Shown: one piece after another, positions 24,829 to 34,589 of the stretch | Layout of the letters: each line of letters opens with the position of its first letter | How positions within the stretch are numbered: position 1 is the stretch's first letter | Assembly: GCA_031359995.1 (NCBI GenBank) | Contig: JANMAT010000101.1 | Location: forward strand, 1-64,000 | Source of the DNA: JANMAT01 sp031359995 | GTDB lineage: Bacteria; Actinomycetota; Acidimicrobiia; Acidimicrobiales; Ilumatobacteraceae | Length of the DNA: 64,000 nucleotides | Direction: 5' to 3' | Position numbers and translations under genes: made by a program | The notes under the pieces: model-generated | Told to the model about the DNA's origin: nothing | The model's database searches: none | What the model saw: the letters and a program-made list of their open reading frames with translations, nothing else

Positions 24829-26067
24829 TCAGCTCCTGGGGTCGTGACGGCCGTGGCTGTGGTCGAACTGGGCGTGGTGCTGGCGGAGCAGGTCGACGCC
24901 GTAGTCGCCGCCGTTCGGTGTGCGGAGGATCGAGTGGATGTGGTGCGGCCCGGGCATGGTGTTGTCGAACACGACGCCGGGGTGGTGGTCGAACTCGATG
25001 AGGACGACCGGGTTGTGCACCCGGTAGTAGAAGGGGCCGTCGTCGCCGGTGCTGCCCATCCAGACGAACCACGTCTCGTCGATGTGGGCGTCGATCGCCT
25101 CCATGGTGACGGCGGCGTGCTCGTCGCGGGCCCACCCGACATAGGTGCCGATGAGGGTGCGCAGCAGGGAGCGCTGGGCGTCGGACAGACCGGTGGCGGC
25201 CACGCCGGTGTAGGGGATGACCGCGTTGTCCTTGAAGGCGCCGACCTGCATGCGCCCGTCCACCAGGTCCTGCAGCTCGCGGGGGAGCACGTCGGGCGCG
25301 ATCGACGGGTACAGCGTGGCGGCGCGGGCCTGGTCGTCGTTCAGCGACCGCATGAAGGCGAGCCCGGCGTGCTGCTCGGGCCCCATCACCTCGACGCCGG
25401 CGAGCGGGCCGCTGGTGACCTTGCACGGCTCGGAACCCATGAAGCTGGGGGTGAACACGAACTGGTCGCCGATGACGACGCAGTTGAGGCTGAGGTGGTG
25501 GCCGTCGATCTGCCATGCCCACGGCCGCTCGGCCGACGGCTCGCCGTAGAACGACAGGAAGTACGGCCACTCGCCGAAGTCGGCATCCCGCCCGGTGATC
25601 TCCACGAGCAGGCCGTTGAGGCGCATGATGTCGCGCGCCTGGGTGAAGCCCCGGGCCGACAGCGACGCCCGCAGCACCCCGAGGCCGGCCTCGCGCTGGG
25701 CGACGGAGAGATCCTCGAGCATCACGCCGTGACGGAACACGTACGGGTGGATGTTGAACCACATCCGCTTCTCGGTGGCCTCCAGCGGGAAGACGGCCCG
25801 GGAGCGGTGCTCGGCGTCGAGCGTGCCGAGGAAGGCATGCGCCGCGTCGGTGATGGGCGCGGTGCCGCGACCGGTGGCGCCCAACCGGAACAGACCGTCG
25901 ATGAGCGTGCCGTCGGTGGTGATGCCGCGCAGCGGTTGCGCGACCGACGCGTTGATCGCGTCGAACATCGCCTGGAAGAACGGTGGGGTCTGGTCCATGC
26001 CCTGGCGCGCCGACATCGACGGCATGCCTCGAAGCCCGAACGTGGTCCAGTCCGGCGTGATCGTCAT
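24829..26067 (-). CDS. DUF3500 family protein
   Basis: The 412-residue protein matches the DUF3500 family, whose function is not established. Hallmarks are WQIDGHHLSLNCVVIGDQ, FTPSFMGSEPCKV and, near the C-terminus, FDHHPGVVFDN plus a histidine-rich tail (LLRQHHAQFDHSHGRH). No signal peptide is visible. Histidine clusters could bind metal. It is the first gene of the five-gene unit, and an inverted-repeat operator lies 50 bases upstream. Being tightly linked to a flavin monooxygenase, it may supply or accept the monooxygenase substrate, which is speculative. Confidence 0.8.
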   Translation of the reverse strand: MTITPDWTTFGLRGMPSMSARQGMDQTPPFFQAMFDAINASVAQPLRGITTDGTLIDGLFRLGATGRGTAPITDAAHAFLGTLDAEHRSRAVFPLEATEKRMWFNIHPYVFRHGVMLEDLSVAQREAGLGVLRASLSARGFTQARDIMRLNGLLVEITGRDADFGEWPYFLSFYGEPSAERPWAWQIDGHHLSLNCVVIGDQFVFTPSFMGSEPCKVTSGPLAGVEVMGPEQHAGLAFMRSLNDDQARAATLYPSIAPDVLPRELQDLVDGRMQVGAFKDNAVIPYTGVAATGLSDAQRSLLRTLIGTYVGWARDEHAAVTMEAIDAHIDETWFVWMGSTGDDGPFYYRVHNPVVLIEFDHHPGVVFDNTMPGPHHIHSILRTPNGGDYGVDLLRQHHAQFDHSHGRHDPRS

Positions 26068-26117
26068 GAGGCCCCCTCTCTGCGGCGGCCCCCGGCCGTC
26101 CGACCCGAACGAGAATA

Positions 26118-26141
26118 GTCGACAGATCTTTGCCTGTCGAC
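26118..26141. promoter_or_regulatory. operator-like inverted repeat between divergent DUF3500 and epoxide hydrolase genes
   Basis: GTCGACAG (26118-26125) and CTGTCGAC (26134-26141) are perfect 8-bp complements with 8 bases between. They lie in the 152-base gap between the divergent genes, within an AT-richer segment. This is typical of a dimeric regulator site. No regulator gene is adjacent, so the binding protein is unknown. Confidence 0.6.
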
Positions 26142-26219
26142 AGCCATACCGTCATGTAAATGGCCTGGGCTGGGCGCGCGCTGCGAGCGGGGCCCGGCGC
26201 GGCCGCTACGGTGCGGCCC

Positions 26220-27362
26220 ATGTCCGACGCCCTCGTGCCGTTCCGTGTGGAAGTCCCCGAGTCCGACATCGTCGACCTGCAGGACCGCCTGGCCCGCACC
26301 CGCTGGCCCGAGCGCGAGACCGTCACCGACTGGTCCCAGGGTGTGCCCCTCGCGTACGTGCAGGAGGTGTGCGAGACCTGGCGCACCACCTACGACTGGC
26401 GCGCCTGCGAGGCCCGCCTGAACGGCCACGACCAGTACCGGACCGAGATCGACGGCCTCGGCATCCACTTCCTGCACGTGCGCTCACCCCACGAGGGGGC
26501 GTTGCCGCTGGTGCTCACCCACGGCTGGCCGGGCTCGATCGTCGAGTTCCTGAAGGTCATCGACCCGCTCACCAACCCGACGGCCCACGGCGGCAGGGCC
26601 GAGGACGCCTTCCACGTCGTGTGCCCGTCACTGCCCGGCTACGGCTTCAGCGACAAGCCCACCGAGCATGGCTGGAAGGTCGAGCGCATCGCCGACGCCT
26701 GGGCCGTGCTCATGGCGCGCCTCGGCTACACCGCCTGGGGCGCCCAGGGTGGCGACTGGGGCTCGGCCGTCACCACCGCCATCGGGGTGCGCCACCCGGG
26801 CCCGTGCGTGGGCATCCACCTCAACATGGTGTCGGCCCGCCCGTCACCCGAGCACATGAACGATCTCACCGACCGCGAGAAGGAGGGCCTCGCCGCGCTG
26901 CAGGAGTACGTCGACGTCGACTCCGGCTACTCCAAGGAGCAAGCGACCCGTCCCCAGACGGTCGGCTACGCGCTCGTCGACTCGCCGTCGGGCCAAGCGG
27001 CGTGGATCCTCGAGAAGTTCTGGAAGTGGACCGACTGCAACGGCCACCCCGAGCACGCCCTCAGCCGCACCGAGATGCTCGACGACATCTCCGTCTACTG
27101 GTTCACCCGGTCGGCGGCGTCGTCGGCCCGGCTCTACTGGGAGAGCTTCGGCGCGTTTCGCGGCGACGACCCGGTACGGGTGCCGGTGGGCGCGGCGATC
27201 TTCCCCAAGGAGATCTTCCGGCCGAGCCGGCGCTGGGCCGAGGCCAAGCACCCCGACATCCGCCAATGGCACGAGTTCGACAAGGGCGGGCACTTCGCCG
27301 CCTTCGAGCAGCCCGCCACCTTCGTCGACGACGTGCGCAGCTTCTTCCGGTTGGTGCGCTGA
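26220..27362 (+). CDS. epoxide hydrolase (EHN-type alpha/beta hydrolase)
   Basis: The 380-residue protein has the N-terminal epoxide hydrolase domain (LVPFRVEVPESDIVDLQDRL onward) followed by the alpha/beta hydrolase core. The oxyanion motif HGWPGS is at 101-106, PSLPGYGFSDKP follows, and the nucleophile is D179 in QGGDWGS. The C-terminal GGHFAAFEQP supplies the histidine. Such enzymes open epoxides to diols. The ATG at 26220 is the first reasonable start. It is divergent from the DUF3500-LLM operon and may share its control through the operator at 26118-26141. Confidence 0.93.
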   Translation: MSDALVPFRVEVPESDIVDLQDRLARTRWPERETVTDWSQGVPLAYVQEVCETWRTTYDWRACEARLNGHDQYRTEIDGLGIHFLHVRSPHEGALPLVLTHGWPGSIVEFLKVIDPLTNPTAHGGRAEDAFHVVCPSLPGYGFSDKPTEHGWKVERIADAWAVLMARLGYTAWGAQGGDWGSAVTTAIGVRHPGPCVGIHLNMVSARPSPEHMNDLTDREKEGLAALQEYVDVDSGYSKEQATRPQTVGYALVDSPSGQAAWILEKFWKWTDCNGHPEHALSRTEMLDDISVYWFTRSAASSARLYWESFGAFRGDDPVRVPVGAAIFPKEIFRPSRRWAEAKHPDIRQWHEFDKGGHFAAFEQPATFVDDVRSFFRLVR

Positions 27363-27408
27363 CCCCCACCCGCGATGATCGTCGACGGCGGCCGACGGGA
27401 AGTGCACC

Positions 27409-27421
27409 GCCCCGGCGGGGC
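27409..27421. terminator. weak hairpin after the epoxide hydrolase
   Basis: GCCCC (27409-27413), GGC loop and GGGGC (27417-27421) form a small GC-rich hairpin 47 bases after the epoxide hydrolase stop. It lies before the helicase gene on the same strand. With only 5 paired bases it is a tentative terminator. Confidence 0.3.
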
Positions 27422-27467
27422 CGGACTTGTCATGCTGGTGCCCTGCTGATCGTTGCGCGCTGACCCC

Positions 27468-30400
27468 ATGACCACCTCCCCTCCTCCCGAGCTCGCCGAC
27501 CTGAGCGGGCGCATCGCCGCGGTGATGACGCGCGACCAGCGCCGCCTGCGGCCGCGCCTGCAGGAGCTCGACCGCCAGCGCGACCCGTTGCGCCGGGCCG
27601 CGTTGGAGGAACGGCTCGGCCAGGACGTGCTCGCGGCCGAGGCCAAGGTGCTGGCTCGTCAGAGCATGGTGCCACGCATCACCTATCCGGAAGAGCTGCC
27701 CATCACGGCCCGGCGTGACGACCTGCTCGCCGCCATCGGCGACCACCAGGTCGTGGTCGTGGCCGGCGAGACCGGATCGGGCAAGAGCACCCAGCTCCCC
27801 AAGCTGTGCCTCGAGCTCGGCCGCGGGGTGCTCGGCCTCATCGGCCACACCCAGCCCCGACGCGTCGCGGCGCGCACGATCGCCGAACGGGTGGCCAGCG
27901 AGCTCGGCACCGAGCTGGGCGGTACCGTGGGCTACACGGTGCGCTTCACCGACAAGGTGGGCGACGGCACGCTGGTGAAGGTCATGACCGACGGCATCCT
28001 GCTGGCCGAGACCCAACGCGACCGCCTGCTCGAGCGCTACGACACGCTCATCATCGACGAGGCCCACGAACGCAGCCTCAACATCGACTTCCTGCTCGGC
28101 TACCTCCACCAGCTGCTGCCGCGCCGGCCCGACCTGAAGGTCATCATCACCTCGGCCACCATCGACACCGAGCGCTTCTCGCAGCACTTCGGGAACGCGC
28201 CCGTGGTCGAGGTCACCGGCCGCACTTACCCGGTCGAGATGCGCTACCGGCCCTTCGGTGAGGAGCCCGACGACGAGCGCGACCAGGTCGCCGCGCTGGC
28301 CGAGGCGCTCGACGAGCTCAGTCACGAAGGCCCCGGCGACGTGCTCGTGTTCCTGTCGGGCGAGCGCGAGATCCACGACGCCGCCGACGCGCTGCGGCGC
28401 ATGGATCTGCGCCACACCGACATCCTGCCGCTCTACGCGCGGCTCTCGGCCCCCGAGCAGCACCGTGTCTTCGAACCGCACACGGGGCGGCGCATCGTGC
28501 TGGCCACCAACGTGGCTGAGACCTCGCTCACCGTTCCCGGCGTGCGCTACGTGGTCGACGCCGGCACCGCCCGCATCAGCCGCTACAGCCGGCGCCTCAA
28601 GGTGCAACGCCTGCCCATCGAACCGGTGTCGCAGGCGTCGGCCGACCAGCGCGCCGGCCGGTGCGGGCGCGTGGCACCCGGCGTGTGCATCCGCCTCTAC
28701 GGCGAAGAGGACTTCCTCGGGCGACCCGAGTTCACCGAGCCCGAGATCCTGCGCACCAACCTGGCGTCGGTGATCCTGCAGATGGCGGCCCTGGGCCTGG
28801 GTGACGTGGCCGCGTTCCCGTTCGTGGACCCACCCGACCCGCGCTCCATCGCCGACGGCGTGGCCCTGCTCGAGGAGCTCGGCGCGTTCACGCCCGACGA
28901 ACCCGACCCGTCGCGCCGGCTCACGCTGCTCGGTCGCCGGCTCGTGCAGCTGCCGGTCGACCCGCGCCTGGGGCGCATGGTGCTCGAAGCCGAGAAGCAC
29001 GGGTGCGGGCGCGAAGTGCTGGTGATCGCCGCCGCCCTGTCGATCCAGGACCCGCGCGAACGGCCGGCGGCGGCCCAGGGCGAGGCCGACGAGGCTCACC
29101 GCCGCTTCGCGGTGGACGGCTCCGACTTCCTCGCCTTCGTGAAGTTGTGGGACCACCTGCGCGAGCAGCAGCGCGCCCTCACCGGCAACCAGTTCCGCAA
29201 GCTGTGCCGCAGCGAGTTCCTCAACTACCTGCGGGTGCGCGAGTGGCAGGACCTGTACAGCCAGCTGCGCCAGGCGTGCTCCGGACTCGGCATCCGGCTG
29301 AACAGCGAGCCGGCCCACGTCGACCACGTGCACCAGTCGCTGCTGGCCGGGCTGCTGTCGCACCTCGGCATGCGTGAGGGGGTGAGCCGCGAGTTCCGCG
29401 GCGCCCGCGGAGCCCGGTTCGCGCTCGGCGCCGGATCGTCGCTGGCCAAGAAGCCGCCCCGGTGGGTCATGGCCGCCGAGCTGGTGGAGACGAACCGCCT
29501 GTGGGCTCGCGTGAACGCGTCGATCCAGCCCGAGTGGGCCGAAGGTCTCGGCGATCACCTCGTGAAGCGCACCTACGGCGAGCCCACCTGGAGCCCCTCT
29601 CGCGGGGCCGTGCAGGCTCCCGAACGCGTCACGCTGTACGGCTTGCCCATCGTCACCAACCGGATGGTGAACTACGCCAAGGTCGACCCGGCGGCCACGC
29701 GGGCCATGTTCCTGCGCGCCGCGCTGGTGGACGGCGACTGGGAGACGCACCACCGCTTCGTGCGCCACAACCGCGAGCTCGTCGACGAGGTGAAGGCGCT
29801 CGAGGAGCGCACCCGTCGCCCCCTCAGCCTCGTCGACGACGATGCCCTGTTCGACTTCTACGACACGCGCGTGGCGGCCGACGTGACCTCGGCTCGCCTG
29901 TTCGACCAGTGGTGGAAGCGGGAGAAGGCTCGCCACGCCGACCTGCTGACCCTGACGCGCGAGCACCTCATGCGGCCCGGCACGGCGCCGGTGCGCGACG
30001 ACGACTTCCCCGAGACGTGGATCGTCGACGACCTCACGCTGCCGCTCACCTACGCCTTCGAACCGGGCAGCCCCGGCGACGGCCTCACCGTGCACGTGCC
30101 GGTGGCCCTGCTGGCGCAGGCCCGCCCCGAGGTGTTCGAGTGGCAGGTTCCCGGCTTCCGCGCCGAGCTGGTGACCGCGCTCGTGCGGTCGCTGCCCAAG
30201 CCCGTTCGCCGCCACCTCACGCCGGTGGCCGACACCGCCCGCGACGTGTTCGGGCGACTCGCACCCGACGGTGGCTCACTGCTGGGCGCGCTGGCCCGCG
30301 AGCTGTCGGCCGTGGCCGATCTGCCCATCACGCCGGGCGACTTCGCCATCGAGAACCTGCCGTCGCACCTTCGGGTCATGTTCGTGGTGGAGGGCGATGA

Positions 30401-31367
30401 CGGTTCGGTGCTGGGCCGCGGCACCGACCTGGCTGCGCTCCAGGTGCGCCTGCGCCCGCAGGTGCGGGCGTCGGTCGCCACCGCAGCGCCATCGCTCGAG
30501 CGCGACGACCTGCGCGACTGGGAGCTCGGCGAGCTGCCGCCCGTGGTGCACACCCGCAAGGCCGGGCACGACGTGCGCGGCTTCCCCGCCCTCATCGATG
30601 CCGGCGACCACGTGGCCCTGCGCGTGCTCACCACCGAGGGCGCCCAGGCCCGCGCCATGGTGCCGGGCACAAGGCGCCTGCTGGCTCTCACCGTGGCCGC
30701 GCCGCGCAAGGCCATCGAGCGACTGGTGACCACCGAGGTGAAGCTGGCCCTTGTGCGGACCGGGTGGGGGAGCGTGGCCGACCTGGTCGACGAGTGCGTC
30801 GACTGCGCCCTCGACCAGGTGATCCGCACCCACGGTGGGCCGGCGTGGGACCACGACGCGTTCTGCTCGCTGCAGGACGCGGCGCGCACCGACCTGCCCG
30901 ACCTGGCGCCGCGTGTCGCCACCACCGCGGTCAAGGTGCTCACGGCGGCGGCCGGCGCCCGCGCACTGGCCGACCAGCTGGTGGCGCCGGCCGTGCAACC
31001 TTCGGTAGCCGATGCCCGGGCCCACCTCGACCGGTTGGTGCGCCGAGGGTTTCTCGTCGGTGCGGGCATGAACCACCTCGACGATCTGCTGCGGTACGTG
31101 CGGGCCATCGAGCGTCGCTTGCAGCGCCTGCCGTCGGAGGCGGCCAAGGACCGTGAGCGCACGGTGACCCTGACCCGGTTGGAGCACGACTACGAACGGC
31201 TCGAGTCGAGTCGCCCGGCGTGGGTCACGAGCAGCGAGGTCGCCCAGGTCGCCTGGATGCTCGAAGAGCTGCGCGTGAGCCTGTTCGCCCAGGTGCTCGG
31301 CACCGCCTTCCCCGTCAGCGAGCAGCGCGTCCGCAAGGAGCTCGCCCGCCTGTCCTCCCCCCACTGA
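27468..31367 (+). CDS. hrpA: ATP-dependent DEAH-box RNA helicase HrpA
   Basis: The 1299-residue protein matches HrpA in length and order. Walker A GETGSGKST is at 100-108 and the DEAH box at 197-200 (IIDEAHERS). SATI follows (TSATIDTERF), then motif VI QRAGRCGRVAPG, the helicase-associated domain and a long C-terminal DUF3418-type region. HrpA proteins act on structured RNA and stalled ribosomes. The start is the ATG at 27468, with upstream in-frame codons giving a non-family leader. It appears to be a housekeeping gene between catabolic modules and is probably transcribed alone or with the hydrolase that follows. Confidence 0.95.
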   Translation: MTTSPPPELADLSGRIAAVMTRDQRRLRPRLQELDRQRDPLRRAALEERLGQDVLAAEAKVLARQSMVPRITYPEELPITARRDDLLAAIGDHQVVVVAGETGSGKSTQLPKLCLELGRGVLGLIGHTQPRRVAARTIAERVASELGTELGGTVGYTVRFTDKVGDGTLVKVMTDGILLAETQRDRLLERYDTLIIDEAHERSLNIDFLLGYLHQLLPRRPDLKVIITSATIDTERFSQHFGNAPVVEVTGRTYPVEMRYRPFGEEPDDERDQVAALAEALDELSHEGPGDVLVFLSGEREIHDAADALRRMDLRHTDILPLYARLSAPEQHRVFEPHTGRRIVLATNVAETSLTVPGVRYVVDAGTARISRYSRRLKVQRLPIEPVSQASADQRAGRCGRVAPGVCIRLYGEEDFLGRPEFTEPEILRTNLASVILQMAALGLGDVAAFPFVDPPDPRSIADGVALLEELGAFTPDEPDPSRRLTLLGRRLVQLPVDPRLGRMVLEAEKHGCGREVLVIAAALSIQDPRERPAAAQGEADEAHRRFAVDGSDFLAFVKLWDHLREQQRALTGNQFRKLCRSEFLNYLRVREWQDLYSQLRQACSGLGIRLNSEPAHVDHVHQSLLAGLLSHLGMREGVSREFRGARGARFALGAGSSLAKKPPRWVMAAELVETNRLWARVNASIQPEWAEGLGDHLVKRTYGEPTWSPSRGAVQAPERVTLYGLPIVTNRMVNYAKVDPAATRAMFLRAALVDGDWETHHRFVRHNRELVDEVKALEERTRRPLSLVDDDALFDFYDTRVAADVTSARLFDQWWKREKARHADLLTLTREHLMRPGTAPVRDDDFPETWIVDDLTLPLTYAFEPGSPGDGLTVHVPVALLAQARPEVFEWQVPGFRAELVTALVRSLPKPVRRHLTPVADTARDVFGRLAPDGGSLLGALARELSAVADLPITPGDFAIENLPSHLRVMFVVEGDDGSVLGRGTDLAALQVRLRPQVRASVATAAPSLERDDLRDWELGELPPVVHTRKAGHDVRGFPALIDAGDHVALRVLTTEGAQARAMVPGTRRLLALTVAAPRKAIERLVTTEVKLALVRTGWGSVADLVDECVDCALDQVIRTHGGPAWDHDAFCSLQDAARTDLPDLAPRVATTAVKVLTAAAGARALADQLVAPAVQPSVADARAHLDRLVRRGFLVGAGMNHLDDLLRYVRAIERRLQRLPSEAAKDRERTVTLTRLEHDYERLESSRPAWVTSSEVAQVAWMLEELRVSLFAQVLGTAFPVSEQRVRKELARLSSPH

Positions 31368-31444
31368 CGGACGCGGGATCGGCCTCCTCCTTGCCCTCGT
31401 CGCGCCGCGCACTGGTACCGTCCGGGCCGAGGGGGTGGTCGCAC

Positions 31445-32557
31445 ATGGGGATCGACCAGGACAAGGTCAAGGCGTTGCTGGCGCGAGCGCGGCGCGAGGT
31501 CGACGAGGGGCTGCTGCCCTCGGCCCAGGTCGCGCTGGCCTACCAGGGCGAGCTGGTGGCCTTCGAGAGCTACGGCCAGGCCAGCAACGACACCCGTTAC
31601 GTCGTGTTCTCGGCGACCAAGGCGTTCGTGGCCTCGGTGATGTGGCAGCTGATCGGCGAGGGCAAGGTCGACATCGCCAAGAAGGTCGTCGACGTCATCC
31701 CCGAGTTCGGCACGAACGGCAAGGACGTCATCACCATCGAGCAGGTGATGCTCCACACCTCCGGGTTCCCGACCGGGCCCCTCGGCCCGCCGCAGTGGGA
31801 CACCGTCGAGGGCCGCCTGGCCGCGTTCGCCCGGTGGCGGCTCAACTGGGAACCGGGCACCGCGTTCGAGTACCACCCCACGTCGGCCCACTGGGTGCTG
31901 GCCGAGATCATCCGCCGCACCACCGGCCAGGACCACCGCGAGGTCGTCGCCGAGCGGGTCACCACGCCGCTCGGGCTGCCCCGCATCCTCGGCATCGCTC
32001 CCGACGAGCAGGATGGCATCGCCGACCTCGTCACGGTCGGGACTGCGGCCACCCCCGACGAGCTCGAGTCGGCGTTCGGCATCCGCGAGCTGCCGGCCAC
32101 CGAGGTGACCCCGGCGGCGCTGCTCGGCTTCAACTCGCCGGCGGCGCGCGCCGTGGGCGTGCCCGGTGGCGGCGGCGTCATGAGGGCCTGCGATCTGGCC
32201 CTCTTCTACCAAGGCCTGCTGCACAACCCCGGCGGCCTCTGGGACGCGGCGGTGCTGGCTGACGCGACCGGCCGGGTGCGCAACAACCTGCCCGACCGCA
32301 TGACGGGCGTGCCCGCCAACCGGGCCCTGGGCGTGGTGCTGGCCGGCGACGACGGTCAGTCGCACCTGCGGGGCATGGGCCGCACGCTGTCGCCGCACGC
32401 GTTCGGGCACAACGGGGCGGCCGGCCAGCTGGCCTGGGCCGACCCCGACAGCGGCCTGTCGTTCGGGTGGTGCACCAACGGCGTCGACCTGAACGTGGTG
32501 CGCGAGCCGCGCCGTGGCACGGCCATCAACAGCCTCGCCGCCGTCTGCGCCTCCTGA
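31445..32557 (+). CDS. serine hydrolase, beta-lactamase/esterase (class C fold) family
   Basis: The 370-residue protein has the S-x-x-K nucleophile motif at S56-A-T-K59 (VVFSATKAF), the tyrosine motif around Y143 (FEYHPTSAHW) and a C-terminal H-x-G region (FGHNGAAGQLAW). That layout fits class C beta-lactamase-like esterases and peptidases. No signal peptide is seen, so a cytoplasmic esterase is more likely than a cell-wall enzyme. It starts 78 bases after hrpA and is followed by a transglutaminase-like gene 22 bases later. Confidence 0.9.
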   Translation: MGIDQDKVKALLARARREVDEGLLPSAQVALAYQGELVAFESYGQASNDTRYVVFSATKAFVASVMWQLIGEGKVDIAKKVVDVIPEFGTNGKDVITIEQVMLHTSGFPTGPLGPPQWDTVEGRLAAFARWRLNWEPGTAFEYHPTSAHWVLAEIIRRTTGQDHREVVAERVTTPLGLPRILGIAPDEQDGIADLVTVGTAATPDELESAFGIRELPATEVTPAALLGFNSPAARAVGVPGGGGVMRACDLALFYQGLLHNPGGLWDAAVLADATGRVRNNLPDRMTGVPANRALGVVLAGDDGQSHLRGMGRTLSPHAFGHNGAAGQLAWADPDSGLSFGWCTNGVDLNVVREPRRGTAINSLAAVCAS

Positions 32558-32579
32558 GCCCCGAAAGGTACGGTGCCCC

Positions 32580-33248
32580 ATGGAGATCGATCCCGACTGG
32601 CTCGAAGCGACGTGGTTCGTCGACAGCGACAGCGACGCAGTGGGCCGGTTCGCCCACGGCGCCGTCGGTGACGCCACCGACGAGCGCGACAAGGCCGTGC
32701 GACTGTTCCTGGCCGTGCGCGACGGCTTCCGATACGACCCCTACGGCACCGACCACGACCCGTCGAGCTTCCGGGCGTCATCGGTGGTCGCGTCGGAGCG
32801 CAACTGGTGCGTGCCCAAGTCGGTGCTGCTCACCGCGGCGGCGCGGCGCAGCGGCATCCCGGCGCGGCTCGGCTTCGCCGATGTGCGCAACCACCTCACC
32901 AGCGAGAAGCTCACCGCCCTGATGGGCACCGACCTGTTCTACTGGCACGGCTACAGCGTGCTGCTGGTGAACGGGCGCTGGTGCAAGGTGTCGTCGGCGT
33001 TCAACATCGAGCTGTGCCAGCGCTTCGGCACGAAGGCGCTCGACTTCGACGGCACCAGCGACGCGCTGATGCACCCGTTCGACCAGGCCGGCAACCGACA
33101 CATGGAGTACGTGAACGACCGGGGCGTGTACGACGACCTGCCCTTCGACGCCATCCAACAGACCTTCGCCGAGAAGTATCCGCCGTCGATGGTCGGTGGT
33201 GGCGCCGGCGCCGAGGCGGCGGGCGACGACGCCTTCGCTCAGGACTGA
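32580..33248 (+). CDS. small transglutaminase-like cysteine protein
   Basis: The 222-residue protein has a transglutaminase/peptidase core. C77 in NWCVPKSVLLTAAARRSGIP is the nucleophile and H123 in YWHGYSVLLVNGRW is the histidine. The usual aspartate position after the tryptophan reads KVSSAFN, so the third residue may be an asparagine or absent. It seems to be a stand-alone cytoplasmic domain with a Gly/Ala-rich C-terminal tail. The ATG at 32580 fits the family start. It is a different type from the two proteins in the 52-61 kb operon. Function is unknown. Confidence 0.8.
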   Translation: MEIDPDWLEATWFVDSDSDAVGRFAHGAVGDATDERDKAVRLFLAVRDGFRYDPYGTDHDPSSFRASSVVASERNWCVPKSVLLTAAARRSGIPARLGFADVRNHLTSEKLTALMGTDLFYWHGYSVLLVNGRWCKVSSAFNIELCQRFGTKALDFDGTSDALMHPFDQAGNRHMEYVNDRGVYDDLPFDAIQQTFAEKYPPSMVGGGAGAEAAGDDAFAQD

Positions 33249-33349
33249 GCGCTCGGCGCCGGGGCCCGGTCCCCCACGATCGGTGCGGGGAGCAACTCGA
33301 CGCGAAAGGGAAGAGGCGCTCGACGGCGCGCCGGGTACCGTTCGGGCTC

Positions 33350-34585
33350 ATGGCCGCCGTCGACACCGTTCCCGGCGCCACGGGTGGCCGGGCGCCGGTG
33401 CGCCGTCTGGCCATCGCCCGGGCCACGTCGGCATCGGGTACCCAGGCCGCCCGGATCGGGCTCGTCTTCGTGATCTACGAGCGCACGGGCTCGGCCGGCT
33501 GGGTGTCGGCCCTGCTCCTCGCCGATCTCGGGGTCGGCGGCGTGCTCGGGCCGGTCGCGGGCTGGATCGGTGACCATCTCGAACGTCGCCGGGTCATGGT
33601 CGTCAGCGAGCTCGCCGGCGGCCTCGTGTACGCCCTGGCCATGCTGGCCGATGCGCCGTGGGTGCTGGTGGCCGTGACCGTGCTGGCGACGGTGGTGAGC
33701 TCGCCGTTCCTGCCGGCATCGACGGCGGCGATCCCGAACCTGGCCGGCCAGGGCGACCTCCGCTGGGCCAACAGCATGATGGCGCTGTCGACCAACGGCG
33801 CGCTCATGGCCGGGCCGATCGTGGGCGGCTGGCTCGTGGCGGCCAGCGGCATCCATCTCGTGTTCCTCGTGAACGCGGTGACGTTCGTGGCATCGTCGCT
33901 GCTGATCGCCGGGGTGAAGGGCCGGTTCCACGCCGAGCGCGACGCGTCCCATCAGCCCACCGGTGGGCTGCGCGTCGGCTACCAGCTGATCCTGCGACAT
34001 CCTGTGGTGCGCACGGTGACGCTGGCGCTGGCCCTCACCCACTTCACGTTCGGGCTCGCCATGGTGGCCGACCCCGCGTTGGCCGACCAGTTCCACACCG
34101 GCTCGGTCGGCTACGCGGTGCTCTACACCGGGTGGGGCGCGGTGGCGGTGGTCGGCGCATGGCTGTCGGGGCGACGTTTCCCCCAACACGCCGTCCCGTA
34201 CGGGATCATCGCCGGCCTGGCCATGGTGGCGTTGGCCTGCGGGCTCATCGCCACCCTGCCGGCGTTCTGGGCCATCGTGGTCATCGGTTCGTTCGGCGGG
34301 CTGGGCAGCGGCGCACTGTTCCCGCTCACCACCGGCCTGCTGCAGGAGCACACGCCCGACGAGGTGCGGGCACGCGTGTTCGGCGCGTCCGACACGATCG
34401 ACCGCTCGCTGTTCGCGGTGGGCATGCTGGCCGGCGCACCGCTGGTGGAGTCGGTGGGCGCTCAGGGTTCCTACGGGGTGACCGCGGTGATCATCGGCGT
34501 GTCGGTGCTGATCATGGCCGGGTTGCCCCGGGCCGTGCGCCGATCGAACCCGTCCGTGGTCGAGGCCGCGGCGGCGCCGGCCTGA
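33350..34585 (+). CDS. MFS transporter (EntS/MFS_3-like)
   Basis: The 411-residue membrane protein has about 12 hydrophobic segments. Features include GWIGDHLERRRVMVVSE in the first loop, the LPASTAAIPNLAGQGDLRWANS segment found in EntS-like exporters, and PDEVRARVFGASDT near the C-terminus. This MFS branch includes multidrug and siderophore exporters. The ATG at 33350 is the first sensible start and removes an unlikely leader. It is not clearly part of an operon. Its 3' end faces the IclR gene. Confidence 0.88.
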   Translation: MAAVDTVPGATGGRAPVRRLAIARATSASGTQAARIGLVFVIYERTGSAGWVSALLLADLGVGGVLGPVAGWIGDHLERRRVMVVSELAGGLVYALAMLADAPWVLVAVTVLATVVSSPFLPASTAAIPNLAGQGDLRWANSMMALSTNGALMAGPIVGGWLVAASGIHLVFLVNAVTFVASSLLIAGVKGRFHAERDASHQPTGGLRVGYQLILRHPVVRTVTLALALTHFTFGLAMVADPALADQFHTGSVGYAVLYTGWGAVAVVGAWLSGRRFPQHAVPYGIIAGLAMVALACGLIATLPAFWAIVVIGSFGGLGSGALFPLTTGLLQEHTPDEVRARVFGASDTIDRSLFAVGMLAGAPLVESVGAQGSYGVTAVIIGVSVLIMAGLPRAVRRSNPSVVEAAAAPA

Positions 34586-34589
34586 GGTC

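Noticed and set aside
26844..30215. Long minus-strand open frame opposite the helicase gene
   Set aside because: The plus strand encodes a complete HrpA helicase with Walker A and DEAH motifs. The minus-strand product has no recognisable domain and a skewed composition.
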